Shown piece by piece: positions 8,762 through 18,125 of a stretch of DNA of 64,000 nt (its first letter is position 1; the number at the start of each line of letters is the position of its first letter). A program made the position numbers and the translations under genes. The notes under the pieces were generated by a model. That model had not been told where the DNA came from and ran no database searches. It was given only the letters and a program-made list of their open reading frames with translations. Origin of the DNA: Pegethrix bostrychoides GSE-TBD4-15B (lineage in GTDB: Bacteria > Cyanobacteriota > Cyanobacteriia > Elainellales > Elainellaceae); NCBI GenBank assembly GCA_019359155.1, contig JAHHHV010000079.1, positions 39,577 through 103,576 of the forward strand. The letters run 5' to 3'.

Positions 8762-10045
8762 CTAAGCTTTCTTCTGAGGGCTAGAATCTCCGCTGGGGGA
8801 GGCTTTCGTCACTTTTGACTTGGTGGCTTTGGGGGTTGCCTTGGGGGGTTGCTTGGAGGTAGCCTTCGGCGTCTGCTTGGCTGACTTGGCCTCAGGCTTG
8901 GTCTCTGCCTTAGTGGCTTCAGCTTTAGCTTTTGGCTCAAACGGCAGAGCCTCACGCGACTCTAGCTTTTTCTCTTCGGCATCCACAATTTTTTGCAGAT
9001 TTTCGGGCAGCGGCTCTTTTGACAAGATGTAGGTCTGAGCAGTCTGGAAAATATTGGCAATCACCATATACATCAGCACCCCAGCCGGCAGCGGAAAAAA
9101 CAGGAACATGCCGGAGAAAATAATCGGGGTGAAGCGGTTGACCGCCGCCTGCTGAGGATTTGCGCCAGTATTCTGCCCCTGCCCTGACAGCAGCTGGTTG
9201 ATGTACAGGCTGACTCCGAAGAACAGCACCATGATCAAGATGTCCCAGTTGATGCTGTTGTTCTCGCCAAACGCGCCGACCCGACCCAGCGCCTTAATGA
9301 ACAGGAAGCCCTTATTGGCTGCCAAACCGGGAACTGTGCCTTGCAGGGTGACTTCGCCAGGGCTGACAGCTTCGAGATTGCCGTCTTCGTCTACGTTGAC
9401 GAGTTCCTCCCCTTTGGTAATCTGCCAGTGGGGTTGCAGCTCGGTCTCAGGATATTCAGCGATCAGCTCGTTCAGCGGCGTGCCGGTGGCGGTCTGAAAC
9501 AGGACATGCGTTTTTTCGCCCACGGCAAGCTGGTTGCCGCCGGGTAAGACAGCAGAAATAGGCGCATGTACGTTGTCTGAGACGTAAATATTTTGCGGTT
9601 TGGTGACAAATGCCTGCGGCTGGATCTGCTCAATTTGTTCGCGGGGCAGAATCTGCATATCCACCGTGTAGTTGATGTCTGAGAACGGCGATCCCCGCAG
9701 TGTGGCGAACAGCGCAAACAGGATCGGCATCTGCAAAATCACCGGAAAGCAGCCCGCTAGCGGGTTGCCAAACTCCTTGTAGACTTTGCCCATTTCCTCC
9801 TGCTGCTTGGTCGGATCGTCTTTGTAGCGCTCCTGCACTTCCTTGACGCGCTTCTGCATGGCGGGTTGCGCCACCTTCATGCGGCGCATACTCCGAATTG
9901 AGCCAGCGCTGAGCGGATAGAGCGCAAACCGAATCACCAGCGTGAGCGCCACAATGGCTAGACCGTAGCTGGGCACAATCCCATAGAAAAAATCTAGGAT
10001 CGGCAGCATTACATTGTCTGAGAGGAATCCGATGCCAAAATCCAT
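8762..10045 (-). CDS. yidC: Membrane protein insertase YidC
   Basis: This 427-residue protein is the YidC/Oxa1 insertase. The family core is clear: [19 protein letters not shown] with the key membrane Arg, a cytoplasmic coiled-coil hairpin with [21 protein letters not shown] sequence, and [21 protein letters not shown]. An insertion of about 140 residues (about 125-265) follows the second membrane segment. Part of it ([19 protein letters not shown]) resembles a bacterial Ig-like BIG2 strand pattern. The last membrane segments run to about residue 345. A basic Lys/Ala/Pro-rich tail of about 75 residues could bind ribosomes. Confidence 0.96.
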   Translation of the reverse strand: MDFGIGFLSDNVMLPILDFFYGIVPSYGLAIVALTLVIRFALYPLSAGSIRSMRRMKVAQPAMQKRVKEVQERYKDDPTKQQEEMGKVYKEFGNPLAGCFPVILQMPILFALFATLRGSPFSDINYTVDMQILPREQIEQIQPQAFVTKPQNIYVSDNVHAPISAVLPGGNQLAVGEKTHVLFQTATGTPLNELIAEYPETELQPHWQITKGEELVNVDEDGNLEAVSPGEVTLQGTVPGLAANKGFLFIKALGRVGAFGENNSINWDILIMVLFFGVSLYINQLLSGQGQNTGANPQQAAVNRFTPIIFSGMFLFFPLPAGVLMYMVIANIFQTAQTYILSKEPLPENLQKIVDAEEKKLESREALPFEPKAKAEATKAETKPEAKSAKQTPKATSKQPPKATPKATKSKVTKASPSGDSSPQKKA

Positions 10046-10119
10046 GCGCTGTATCTACCTAACGTGGGTTCAAATTCAGATCTGATGCCTTGCTGAGTGC
10101 CGCGAGACTCTGCCACCTG

Positions 10120-10512
10120 CTACTGGCCAATTGCGCCGCTGGCGTTTTGAGCCTTGAGAGACAGCTTTTGGTTGATGTAGTCATAGATTTCGCGGAAGCG
10201 GGGCAAAGCTCGCAGTTCCAAACGACTGCCGTCTTTGAGCGTAATCACCATGTCGCCCCAAGCCCCCAAGCCGCGAGGCACGGTCACGACTTTAGCAATT
10301 TCTGAGTAGATGATATCGGAGCGGTCGCGTCCCATCCAACCCCCAATAACCGAAATGCGTCGGTCGGTAATCCGATAGCGTAGCCAGATGGCTCGACTCA
10401 CTGCCCCAGCAGTCAGCGGCAGGCAAATCACCGTAAATCCCAGCAGAATATTAAAAATCAGGTCGCCAAGATGGGGGCCACCTTCGTAAAACACTTCTTC
10501 TTTAACGCCCAT
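10120..10512 (-). CDS. Bacterial PH-domain membrane protein of the rnpA-yidC locus
   Basis: This 130-residue protein has one or two hydrophobic segments (about residues 15-42), then a bacterial PH-like fold (bPH2 type) from about 45 to 120: YRITDRRISVIGG, IIYSEIAKVV and MVITLKDGSRLEL. Its function is unknown, but it is regularly found between rnpA and yidC in cyanobacteria. Its start overlaps the rnpA 3' end by 11 nt, indicating coupling. It precedes yidC by about 75 bp. Confidence 0.86.
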   Translation of the reverse strand: MGVKEEVFYEGGPHLGDLIFNILLGFTVICLPLTAGAVSRAIWLRYRITDRRISVIGGWMGRDRSDIIYSEIAKVVTVPRGLGAWGDMVITLKDGSRLELRALPRFREIYDYINQKLSLKAQNASGAIGQ

Positions 10513-10888
10513 TGATCACTTTTGCCCTGCACAATAACTGCTCTAATTCTTGCAGAAATTGTTCATAACTGCACTGAGTAGCGCTGGGCTTCACGACTAC
10601 TACAAGCTGCCAGCCTGCGGCAACCTGCGGCAGCAACGCCCGAAAGCTAGCCTTAAGTTGACGCTTGATCCGGTTGCGGATCACCGCTCGCTTACTCACT
10701 TTCTGACTAATTGAGATGCCAATCTGAGTGGGGGCATTCGCTGGCTCCAGCGTCAGCGATGCCTTGATAGTAGGCTTCAGTCGTAGCGCTCTTAACGCCA
10801 AATTTGGGCTGGACTGCCGTGAGCCAACCTGATAGACCGCATTAAAATCCTGCCGATGCCGGAGTCGATGAGCTTTGGGCAGAGACAC
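10502..10888 (-). CDS. rnpA: Ribonuclease P protein component
   Basis: This 128-residue basic protein is RnpA, which binds the RNase P RNA and helps cleave tRNA 5' leaders. The start MSLPKAHRLRHRQDFNAVYQ and the RNR motif in KRAVIRNRIKRQLKASFR are diagnostic. It starts 31 bp after the rpmH stop and overlaps the PH-domain gene at its 3' end by 11 nt. It has a somewhat long mid-section (KPTIKASLTLEPANAPTQ) between the first two strands. Confidence 0.94.
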   Translation of the reverse strand: MSLPKAHRLRHRQDFNAVYQVGSRQSSPNLALRALRLKPTIKASLTLEPANAPTQIGISISQKVSKRAVIRNRIKRQLKASFRALLPQVAAGWQLVVVVKPSATQCSYEQFLQELEQLLCRAKVINGR

Positions 10889-10919
10889 GATCAGAATTGG
10901 TCTCTAGGGGATTCAGCGC

Positions 10920-11063
10920 TCAGCCCGATACCGACAGCCTAGCGCGACCGCGACTCCGGCGTGCCCGAATCACGCGCCGTCCGGTGGCTGTCCGCATTCT
11001 CGTCCGAAACCCCGACACTCTTCTCCGCTTACGGCTGGTTCCTTCAAGCGTCCGCTTCGTCAT
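10920..11063 (-). CDS. rpmH: 50S ribosomal protein L34
   Basis: The reverse strand from ATG at 11063 to TGA at 10920 encodes 47 residues beginning [20 protein letters not shown] and continuing [23 protein letters not shown], the L34 signature. L34 is a small, very basic 50S protein. The gene is 31 bp upstream of rnpA on the same strand, the near-universal bacterial order, and heads the rpmH-rnpA-PH-yidC-khpB-yceD run. Confidence 0.96.
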   Translation of the reverse strand: MTKRTLEGTSRKRRRVSGFRTRMRTATGRRVIRARRSRGRARLSVSG

Positions 11064-11165
11064 AACTACCTGCCCTACATCTCAAAAAGTCACAGTCTAT
11101 AAATATAGCATTTTGTTTCAGATGGTGAGGGAAGCGCGCTCAAGCTAATCTCGGGCACAGCGTCT

Positions 11166-12758
11166 TTACGGCTGCCGCTGCTTGAACAGCGCTTCTATCT
11201 GAGGCGAAAGATTGAGCGTGCCGGAACGCAAGTGCAAATCTCGCTGCGGGAACGGAATCTCAATTTGCCGCTCTCGCAGCAGTGCAAAAATCCGAAAATA
11301 GAGATCGCTTTTTAAGATGAACTGATGGCTGGGCTGAGTAATCCAAACGAGTAGATCAAAATCTAGCGAGCTCTCGCCAAATCCAGTAAAAAAGACCTGC
11401 GGCGGCGGACTGCTCAGCACCTCATGATGGCTTTGAGCCGCCTCTAAGAGCGTTGTTTTGACTGCTTCGGGTTCAGAGCTGTAGGCTACGCCAACCGGCA
11501 GGTGCAGCCGCGAAATTGGGTTGCGGTGGCTCCAGTTGATCACCTCTTCTTCTAGAAAGCGCGAGTTGGGCAAAATGATCGAGACGTGATCCATCGTGCG
11601 AATCTCGGTGCTGCGTCCGCCAATCCGCTCCACGGTTCCCTTAAAGCTCCCCACCTCCACAAAATCCCCGACCTGGATGGGTCGCTCAAAAACTAGCACT
11701 AGGCCGCTGCCAAAGTCTTTGACGATATTCTGCAAGCCGAAGCCAATCCCGACGCCCAGCGCACTCGCCAGAATCGTCAGCGAGCTGATGTCCAGCCCCC
11801 AAATTTGCAGCACCACCAGCGTCCCAATGGTGATCAGGCTGTATTTGGTCAGCGTGGCAATCACCTCTTGCCCCCCTCGGCTCAACCCGGCTAGGTGTAG
11901 CACCCGCGAGCGCAGCAGATTTGTCGCCATGCCCGCCAGTGAAAACAGCGCTAGCAGCAGCAGCGCCAGCAGCAGCAGATCAATGACTGAATAGGCATTT
12001 CGACCCAGCGTCATCAGCGGCGAAGTCAAGCTGGTGAACAGTGCCTCAGAAACTCGGTAGCTCCAAGCGCGGCTGAGCGGGAACAGGTTGGCAATATAGA
12101 GCGCGGCACCTATCCAGAGTCCAGCCTGAACCAGCGCCAGCAGCAGCTTTGAGAGTCCCTCAACAGGCCGCGAAGGTTTACTGGCATCTGTTGGCATGTG
12201 CAAGAGCTGCTGCAAAGACTGCAAGCCTCGCTGCTGTGCCCGCCTCAGCCCGAGATGCAGCGCTGCCACAGCTAAGATAATGCCGATGGCTAGGGCGATG
12301 GTCTTTTGCAGGTAAGCCGGACGACGCTCGGCCAGTGCCTGCCGCAGTTTGGTTTGCAGCCGCTCCTGCCAGATGATCGCCTGCTCGTCGGGCGTGCTGT
12401 TGGGCTGGGCATCCTGCTCGGTGACGGTGAGCAGATAGCGGTCGTTGAGCAGCAGGGTCGGCAGGCGGTTGCGCGGCTCAATTTTGACGCTCAGCGGTTT
12501 GGCCATCTGCAAGGCGGCTTGGAGCTGAAGGCTGATCAAATCGGCTCGCGCTTGGGCGCTGTACTGCCCCGCGTCGCTGATTTGAAAGATCGGCTGACCG
12601 TCTAGCGTCACGGTTGCTTCGGATGTCGTTGATTCAGGGGCAGTCCGCGAGCCAGCCTGAGCCAGCGCTGAGGGCGATCCCAGTCTCAGCACCAGCAGCA
12701 GCGCAATCCCAAAGCAGATGATCGCTCGCAGCAGCCGGATCGGGAGTTGATTTCGCAT
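11166..12758 (-). CDS. MscS-family mechanosensitive channel
   Basis: This 530-residue protein is a large MscS-type channel that opens under membrane tension to release solutes. I chose ATG at 12758 because it gives a signal-peptide start (LLRAIICFGIALLLVL then ALAQA). A periplasmic domain runs to about residue 155, then about four membrane segments. The MscS pore helix is in SALGVGIGFGLQNIVKDFGSG, and the beta domain contains FERPIQVGDFVEVGSFKGTVE and the family motif IILPNSRFLEE. The C-terminal alpha/beta part is complete. Confidence 0.92.
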   Translation of the reverse strand: MRNQLPIRLLRAIICFGIALLLVLRLGSPSALAQAGSRTAPESTTSEATVTLDGQPIFQISDAGQYSAQARADLISLQLQAALQMAKPLSVKIEPRNRLPTLLLNDRYLLTVTEQDAQPNSTPDEQAIIWQERLQTKLRQALAERRPAYLQKTIALAIGIILAVAALHLGLRRAQQRGLQSLQQLLHMPTDASKPSRPVEGLSKLLLALVQAGLWIGAALYIANLFPLSRAWSYRVSEALFTSLTSPLMTLGRNAYSVIDLLLLALLLLALFSLAGMATNLLRSRVLHLAGLSRGGQEVIATLTKYSLITIGTLVVLQIWGLDISSLTILASALGVGIGFGLQNIVKDFGSGLVLVFERPIQVGDFVEVGSFKGTVERIGGRSTEIRTMDHVSIILPNSRFLEEEVINWSHRNPISRLHLPVGVAYSSEPEAVKTTLLEAAQSHHEVLSSPPPQVFFTGFGESSLDFDLLVWITQPSHQFILKSDLYFRIFALLRERQIEIPFPQRDLHLRSGTLNLSPQIEALFKQRQP

Positions 12759-12853
12759 CGTTTTTGAGAAGATTGAGGAGATTGGGAAGCAGCAGTCTAT
12801 CCAAAATAGTAACGATATCAACACCCGTCTCTCTTGATTGGCGGCTCGCAGTT

Positions 12854-15800
12854 CTAGCCACGCCCGTAGAGCCAAACCCGCATCAGCGACAGCAATTGCT
12901 CGGTGTCAACGGGCTTAGTAATGTAGTCGGAGGCTCCGGCTTCGAGGCACTTTTCGCGGTCGCCCTGCATGGCTTTAGCAGTGAGCGCAATAATCGGCAA
13001 AGCTAGGAATTGAGGTTGCTGGCGGATGGCGCGGGTGGTTTCATAGCCGTCCATTTCTGGCATCATCACGTCCATTAACACAATGTTCGTATCTGGATTA
13101 GCAGCAAGCTGTTCGATACCGTCTCTGCCGTTTTCAGCGTAGATAATCTGCATCTGGTAGCGCTCTAGCAACCCCGTCAGGGCAAAGATATTTCGCACGT
13201 CGTCATCGACAATCAGCACCTTTTTGCCAGTCAGCACCGGATCTTCATGGCGAGACTGCTCCAGCATATTACGCTTGGGCTGCGGCAGGTTGGCCTGGAC
13301 GCGATGCAAAAACAGGGCTGTTTCGTCGAGCAGTCGTTCGGGCGAGCGTACGTCCTTAACAATGATTGTTTCGGCAAAGCGACGTAGCTCGGTTTCTTCC
13401 TGACGGCTCAGTTCTTTGCCCGTGTAGACAATAATCGGCAGCTTGGTCAAGCGCTCGTTCTGCTTAATCTGATTGAGCAGTTCAAAGCCGCTGATATCCG
13501 GCAAGCCCAGATCCAGGACAATGCAGTCAAACAACTGCGACTGTAGCAGATTCAGCGCTTCTGCTCCGGTATGCACCGCTGTACTCTTCACGTCTCCGTT
13601 ACCAATTAGCTCAATGATACTCTGTGCCTGCATCGGATCATCTTCAATGACTAAAAGCTGCTTCACCCGACGTTCTACAAAACCTTTGATGTTGGTCAGC
13701 GCCTGCCGAATGGTTTCCGCCGAGACTGGCTTTTGCGAATAGGCAATGGCACCCGCCTGCAAGCCGCGCTGCTGCTCCTCATCCACCGAGAGAATATGCA
13801 CCGGAATATGGCGCGTGTTGGGGTTGTGCTTTAGCCTGTCGAGAATTGTCCAGCCGTCCATGTCGGGCAGCCGCAAATCGAGCATCACCGCCACGGGCAG
13901 GAAATTTTGCGCCAGCGTCAGTCCATCGCCGCCCGTCGCTGCCACCAGCGCCTTGAAGCCTTGCTGATGCGCCATTTCCAGCAGAATTTGGGCAAAGTTG
14001 AGGTCATCTTCAATGATCAGCAAAACTCGATCATCTGGCTGAATGCTACTGCGATCATCTGCGAGTGCGGCGGGCAGCGGCGGCGCAGCAGACAGGGACG
14101 GCAGGGCAGCAGGCAGGGACGGCAGGGCAGCAGGCACAACAGGCAGCGCTGGGGCAGCAGGCGGCAACGAAGCGGCGGGTGGCTGGGTCGGCAAATACAG
14201 CGTGAAGCGGCTGCCCTGATTAGGCTGACTTACCAGCTCAATTTGACCGCCCAACAGCTGAGCCAGCTCGCGGCTGATTGACAGCCCTAGTCCGGTGCCG
14301 CCGTATTTGCGGCTGGTTGTGCCGTCCGCCTGCTGGAAGGCTTCAAAAATAATTTTCTGCTTGTCGGCCTGGATACCAATCCCGGTATCTTCCACGGTGA
14401 AGGCAACTGCTGCCTGCGGCTGACTGGACTCTCGCCCCAGCGCTTTTTGGACAGGCGCAATTTGCAACTTCACGCTGCCCCGCTCGGTAAATTTGAAGGC
14501 GTTGGAGAGCAGATTTTTCAAGACCTGCTGGAGGCGCTTGGGGTCAGTGGTGAGGCTGGCGAGCAGCGCTGGATCGAGGTTGACCTGGAACTCTAGCTGT
14601 TTGTCCCGGGCAGTCTGCTCAAAGGTGCGAGTCAAGAACATGCTGAGGTCAGCAAAGGGCATCACTTCTAGGTTCAGCGCCATCATCCCTGACTCAATTT
14701 TGGCCAGATCGAGAATATCGTTGATCAGCTCCAGCAGGTCAGTTCCGGCTGAGTAGATCGTGCGGCTGTAGTCAACCTGCCGCTCGCTGAGGTTGCCGTC
14801 GCTGTTTTCAGAGAGCAGCCGCGCCAGAATCAGCAGGCTGTTCAGCGGCGTTCGCAGCTCATGCGACATATTCGCCAAAAATTCCGACTTGTATTTGGAG
14901 CTGAGCGCCAGCTCTTCGGCCTTTTGAAAGAGCTGCTGGCGAGCCGCCTCAATCTCCTGATTTTTCTGCTCGGTTTCGCGCTTTTGCAGCGCCAGCAGCT
15001 CGGCTTTTTCTTCCAGCTCTTCGTTCAGCTGCTGTAGCTCCTCGTTGGTTTGCTGTAGCTCTTCCTGCTGCTCTTTGAGCAACGCCTCTGAATCACGCAG
15101 ATCGCTGGCCTGGATCTCTAGCTGGCGGTTGCTGTCTTCTAAACGCGCCTGTCGATTTTGCAACTCTTGCGCCAGCGCCTGCGACTGGATCAACAGCTCG
15201 CTGGTGCGGTTGTCTGCGGCAATCGTGGTTAAGACAATGCCAATGCTATCAGCAATCCGATCGAGAAACTTGAGGTTGACTTCGCTGAACGGCTGAAGCG
15301 AGGCTAGTTCGATCACTGCCGTCACCTGATCTTCAAACAGCACGGGCAACACTACAATGTTAATCGGTGGAATTTCGCCTAGCCCAGAGCTGATCTGAAT
15401 ATAGTCGCTGGGGACATGGGTGAGCACAAACCGCTGCTTTTCTAGCGCCGCCTGCCCCACCAGCCCCTCCCCCAGTTGAAACTGATTGCTTAAATGCTTG
15501 CGTGACTGATAGGCATAGCTGCCCAAAAGCCGCAGCACTGGCGGCTCGGCCTCTGCATCTAGGCGATAGAACAAGCCCTGCTGCGCCTCTACCAGCGGCG
15601 CAATTGCCGAGAGGATCAGCTGCGCCACCTGAGTCAAGTCGCGCTGCCCTTGCAGCCGTTGAGTAATCTGAGCCAGGTTGGTCGTTAGCCAGGACTGCTC
15701 CTCGTTTTTGCGGGTACTTTCGCGTAGGTTGCTCACCATCTGGCTGAAGGCGTTATTGAGCTGACCGATTTCATCTTGACGCGGAGTTAACGGCAGATCT

Positions 15801-16489
15801 GTGGAGAGATCGCCGTCGCTGATCCGTTCAGCGGCTGTCACGAGATTTTCTAACGGTCTAGAGATATTGCGAGCTAAAGCCAGACCAATCAGCCCTAGTA
15901 GCAGTGCATATAAGGGGATACCGTAAAGAATAGTATTGAGTGAATCAACCGTAGACTGGCGGGTTAAGGCTGAGCGCTTCTCTAGAAGATTCCGCTCTTC
16001 TTGTTCTATTGCACCCAAAATTTCTTTGATCTGGCCAGTAATTTGCAGCCCGCGCCCGCGCGGCAGGTTTTGCTGATTAGATTCAATGCCCTGTTGCCGC
16101 AGTTCAATTCGCTGCTGCATCAAATCGATTCGGTTCTTGATCACTGGCTCTAGCTGATCGAGACGGCGCTGCTGCTCAGGATTATCTAAGGTGAGCCGTC
16201 GCAGCTCTTGGAGCGCCTGATTGAGTGCCACCACAGCTTGGTTATAGGACGGCAGATAGGCATCGTCAGCGGTGAGCAAATAGCCTCGATTGTTAGACTC
16301 TGCGCCATTGAGCTGACCATCCAATAGCTTCAGCTGCCCCAGTACGTTGAAGGTATGGGCTTCGCGCTCTGAAGTCTCGATCAGCCGCTGAATGCCTTGA
16401 TAGGCCACAGCAGAGATTATGCTGAAGATGGCGAGTCCGAGGGCAAAGCTGGCCGCAACTTTCGTGCCAATTTTGATGCGTCTAAACAT
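12854..16489 (-). CDS. CHASE3-HAMP-GAF hybrid histidine kinase with three receivers
   Basis: This 1211-residue protein starts at MFRRIKIGTKVAASF (ATG 16489), directly before TM1. Order: TM1 (10-30), CHASE3 periplasmic domain, TM2 (about 195-215), HAMP, GAF (about 300-450), a long coiled coil, HisKA with HELRTPLN (phospho-His near 543), HATPase_c with DTGIGI and GGTGLGLSI, an Ala/Pro repeat linker, then three receivers with Asp near 869 (MLDLRLPDMDGW), 990 (VLDLGLPDISGFE) and 1139 (LMDVMMPEMDGYE). It lies divergent from cheR-cheB across about 180 bp. CHASE3 ligands are unknown. The multi-receiver layout implies internal phosphotransfer with separate outputs. Confidence 0.93.
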   Translation of the reverse strand: MFRRIKIGTKVAASFALGLAIFSIISAVAYQGIQRLIETSEREAHTFNVLGQLKLLDGQLNGAESNNRGYLLTADDAYLPSYNQAVVALNQALQELRRLTLDNPEQQRRLDQLEPVIKNRIDLMQQRIELRQQGIESNQQNLPRGRGLQITGQIKEILGAIEQEERNLLEKRSALTRQSTVDSLNTILYGIPLYALLLGLIGLALARNISRPLENLVTAAERISDGDLSTDLPLTPRQDEIGQLNNAFSQMVSNLRESTRKNEEQSWLTTNLAQITQRLQGQRDLTQVAQLILSAIAPLVEAQQGLFYRLDAEAEPPVLRLLGSYAYQSRKHLSNQFQLGEGLVGQAALEKQRFVLTHVPSDYIQISSGLGEIPPINIVVLPVLFEDQVTAVIELASLQPFSEVNLKFLDRIADSIGIVLTTIAADNRTSELLIQSQALAQELQNRQARLEDSNRQLEIQASDLRDSEALLKEQQEELQQTNEELQQLNEELEEKAELLALQKRETEQKNQEIEAARQQLFQKAEELALSSKYKSEFLANMSHELRTPLNSLLILARLLSENSDGNLSERQVDYSRTIYSAGTDLLELINDILDLAKIESGMMALNLEVMPFADLSMFLTRTFEQTARDKQLEFQVNLDPALLASLTTDPKRLQQVLKNLLSNAFKFTERGSVKLQIAPVQKALGRESSQPQAAVAFTVEDTGIGIQADKQKIIFEAFQQADGTTSRKYGGTGLGLSISRELAQLLGGQIELVSQPNQGSRFTLYLPTQPPAASLPPAAPALPVVPAALPSLPAALPSLSAAPPLPAALADDRSSIQPDDRVLLIIEDDLNFAQILLEMAHQQGFKALVAATGGDGLTLAQNFLPVAVMLDLRLPDMDGWTILDRLKHNPNTRHIPVHILSVDEEQQRGLQAGAIAYSQKPVSAETIRQALTNIKGFVERRVKQLLVIEDDPMQAQSIIELIGNGDVKSTAVHTGAEALNLLQSQLFDCIVLDLGLPDISGFELLNQIKQNERLTKLPIIVYTGKELSRQEETELRRFAETIIVKDVRSPERLLDETALFLHRVQANLPQPKRNMLEQSRHEDPVLTGKKVLIVDDDVRNIFALTGLLERYQMQIIYAENGRDGIEQLAANPDTNIVLMDVMMPEMDGYETTRAIRQQPQFLALPIIALTAKAMQGDREKCLEAGASDYITKPVDTEQLLSLMRVWLYGRG

Positions 16490-16671
16490 GAATCGAGCAA
16501 ATAACCATAGACTAACTCTATCTTTTGACGCAAGAAAATCGCCCGAAAGATAGATTTGTAGCGCTGCCCTATCTCGCGATGGGTGAAGGTTGAGCAGGCG
16601 AAATTCTATGCTGGAGGCATTTGCTGGAGACGTTGTGATCAACTGGTTGGAGCTAGGTTATTTGAGCGGAA

Positions 16672-17517
16672 ATGGACATTAACAGCGCTAGAACAGCTAG
16701 ACCAGACTTGGAGGATATCGAGTTAGAACTGCTGCTCGAAGGTCTCTATCGATATTACGGCTGCGATTTTCGCAACTATGCTCGCGCCTCGCTGAAACGC
16801 CGCATCCGCAAAGTTCTAGAAACGGAAGGCTTAACGCAGATCTCGGCGCTGCAAAACCTAGTGCTGCACGATGCTGCTGCCTTCAAGCGAATGCTGCTGG
16901 GCATCACGGTCAACGTCACGTCGATGTTCCGCGATCCCAGCTTTTTCCTGGCATTTCGGCAGCAGGTGGTGCCGCTGCTCTCCACCTACCCCTACATTCG
17001 GCTCTGGCACGCTGGCTGCTCGGAAGGCCAAGAAGTCTACGCGATGGCCATTTTGCTGCAAGAGGCAGGGCTGTATAATCGCTGCCGCATCTACGCCACA
17101 GACAGCAATGAGCGGGTGCTGCAACGTGCTCAGACGGGCATCTATCCGCTAGGACTCATGCAGCAGTATACGCAGTTCTACTTACAGTCAGGCGGGCAAC
17201 GTTCGTTCTCGGAATATTATACTGCGGCATATGACAGCGCTATTTTTCGCTCTTCGCTGCGCGAGAATATCTTGTTCTCCCAGCATGATCTAGCGATTGA
17301 CGGCTCGTTTAACGAATTTAATATTATCCTCTGCCGCAATGTCTTGATCTACTTTGATGCCGTCTTGCAGCGGCGCGTTCACAAACTGTTTCACGAAAGC
17401 CTCTGTCGGTTTGGCATTCTGGCGCTGGGGCGGCAAGAATCGCTGCGGCTCAGTCCTTATGAGTCAGAATACGAGGCATTGGTCAAGAGCGAAAAGATCT
17501 TTCGGAGGCTGGACTGA
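16672..17517 (+). CDS. cheR: CheR-type protein-glutamate methyltransferase
   Basis: This 281-residue protein is a CheR family SAM-dependent methyltransferase that methylates glutamates on receptors. The N-terminal helical domain (about 15-85) has basic YARASLKRRIRKVL. The catalytic domain has the SAM motif RLWHAGCSEGQEVYAMA and FNIILCRNVLIYFD. Its stop (TGA) overlaps the cheB start by one nucleotide, so the pair is translationally coupled. It sits beside a hybrid kinase rather than an MCP, so the substrate could be a non-classical target or a distant receptor. Confidence 0.94.
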   Translation: MDINSARTARPDLEDIELELLLEGLYRYYGCDFRNYARASLKRRIRKVLETEGLTQISALQNLVLHDAAAFKRMLLGITVNVTSMFRDPSFFLAFRQQVVPLLSTYPYIRLWHAGCSEGQEVYAMAILLQEAGLYNRCRIYATDSNERVLQRAQTGIYPLGLMQQYTQFYLQSGGQRSFSEYYTAAYDSAIFRSSLRENILFSQHDLAIDGSFNEFNIILCRNVLIYFDAVLQRRVHKLFHESLCRFGILALGRQESLRLSPYESEYEALVKSEKIFRRLD

Positions 17518-18125
17518 TGAGTTCGCTTGTGAGTTCACCGATTGGGGCAGCTACAGCACCCGCTCTGATTGTGATTGGCGCTTCGCTGGGCGGACTGCGG
17601 GCACTGCGAGAGCTATTGCAGCAGCTGCAACCAGAGTTCTCGATTCCGATTGCGATTGTGCAGCATCGCTACTGGGATATTCAGCATCGGCTAATGGAAT
17701 CCATGCAGCAGGGCGTGCGGCTGCCGCTGCGCGAGGTGGAAGATAAAGACGAGCTGCAACCTGGGAAAATTTATCTGGCTCCGGCTGACTACCATCTGCT
17801 GGTCGAACCGGGTTCTTTTCTACTCTCAACCGATCCGCCAGTTTCCTACGCGCGCCCTTCGATTGACGTGCTGTTTGAGTCGGCGGCAGATGCTTACGGT
17901 CAGCGGCTAGTTGGTGTAATCCTCACTGGAGCTAACCACGATGGCGCGGCGGGTGCAGCTGCCATCAAAGCCAAGGGTGGACGGGTGCTGGTGCAGGAAC
18001 CTGCCACGGCTGAGAGCGACGTGATGCCCGCAGCCGCCATTGCCCAAACCTGCGTGGATGCCGTGCTGCCGCTATCCGAGTTAGCCACACAGCTCAACAA
18101 GTTTTGTGCGGCTAGCTCTCTCTAG
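17517..18125 (+). CDS. cheB: CheB-type methylesterase, catalytic domain only
   Basis: This 202-residue protein is the CheB methylesterase domain without the usual N-terminal receiver. The catalytic triad is visible: Ser in GASLGGLRAL, His in VQHRYWD and Asp in GANHDGAAG. Missing the receiver means it is not directly switched by phosphorylation. It may be controlled by partner proteins, perhaps the adjacent triple-receiver hybrid kinase. Its last 14 bp overlap the convergent REC-GGDEF-EAL gene. The start ATG shares its A with the cheR stop. Confidence 0.94.
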   Translation: MSSLVSSPIGAATAPALIVIGASLGGLRALRELLQQLQPEFSIPIAIVQHRYWDIQHRLMESMQQGVRLPLREVEDKDELQPGKIYLAPADYHLLVEPGSFLLSTDPPVSYARPSIDVLFESAADAYGQRLVGVILTGANHDGAAGAAAIKAKGGRVLVQEPATAESDVMPAAAIAQTCVDAVLPLSELATQLNKFCAASSL

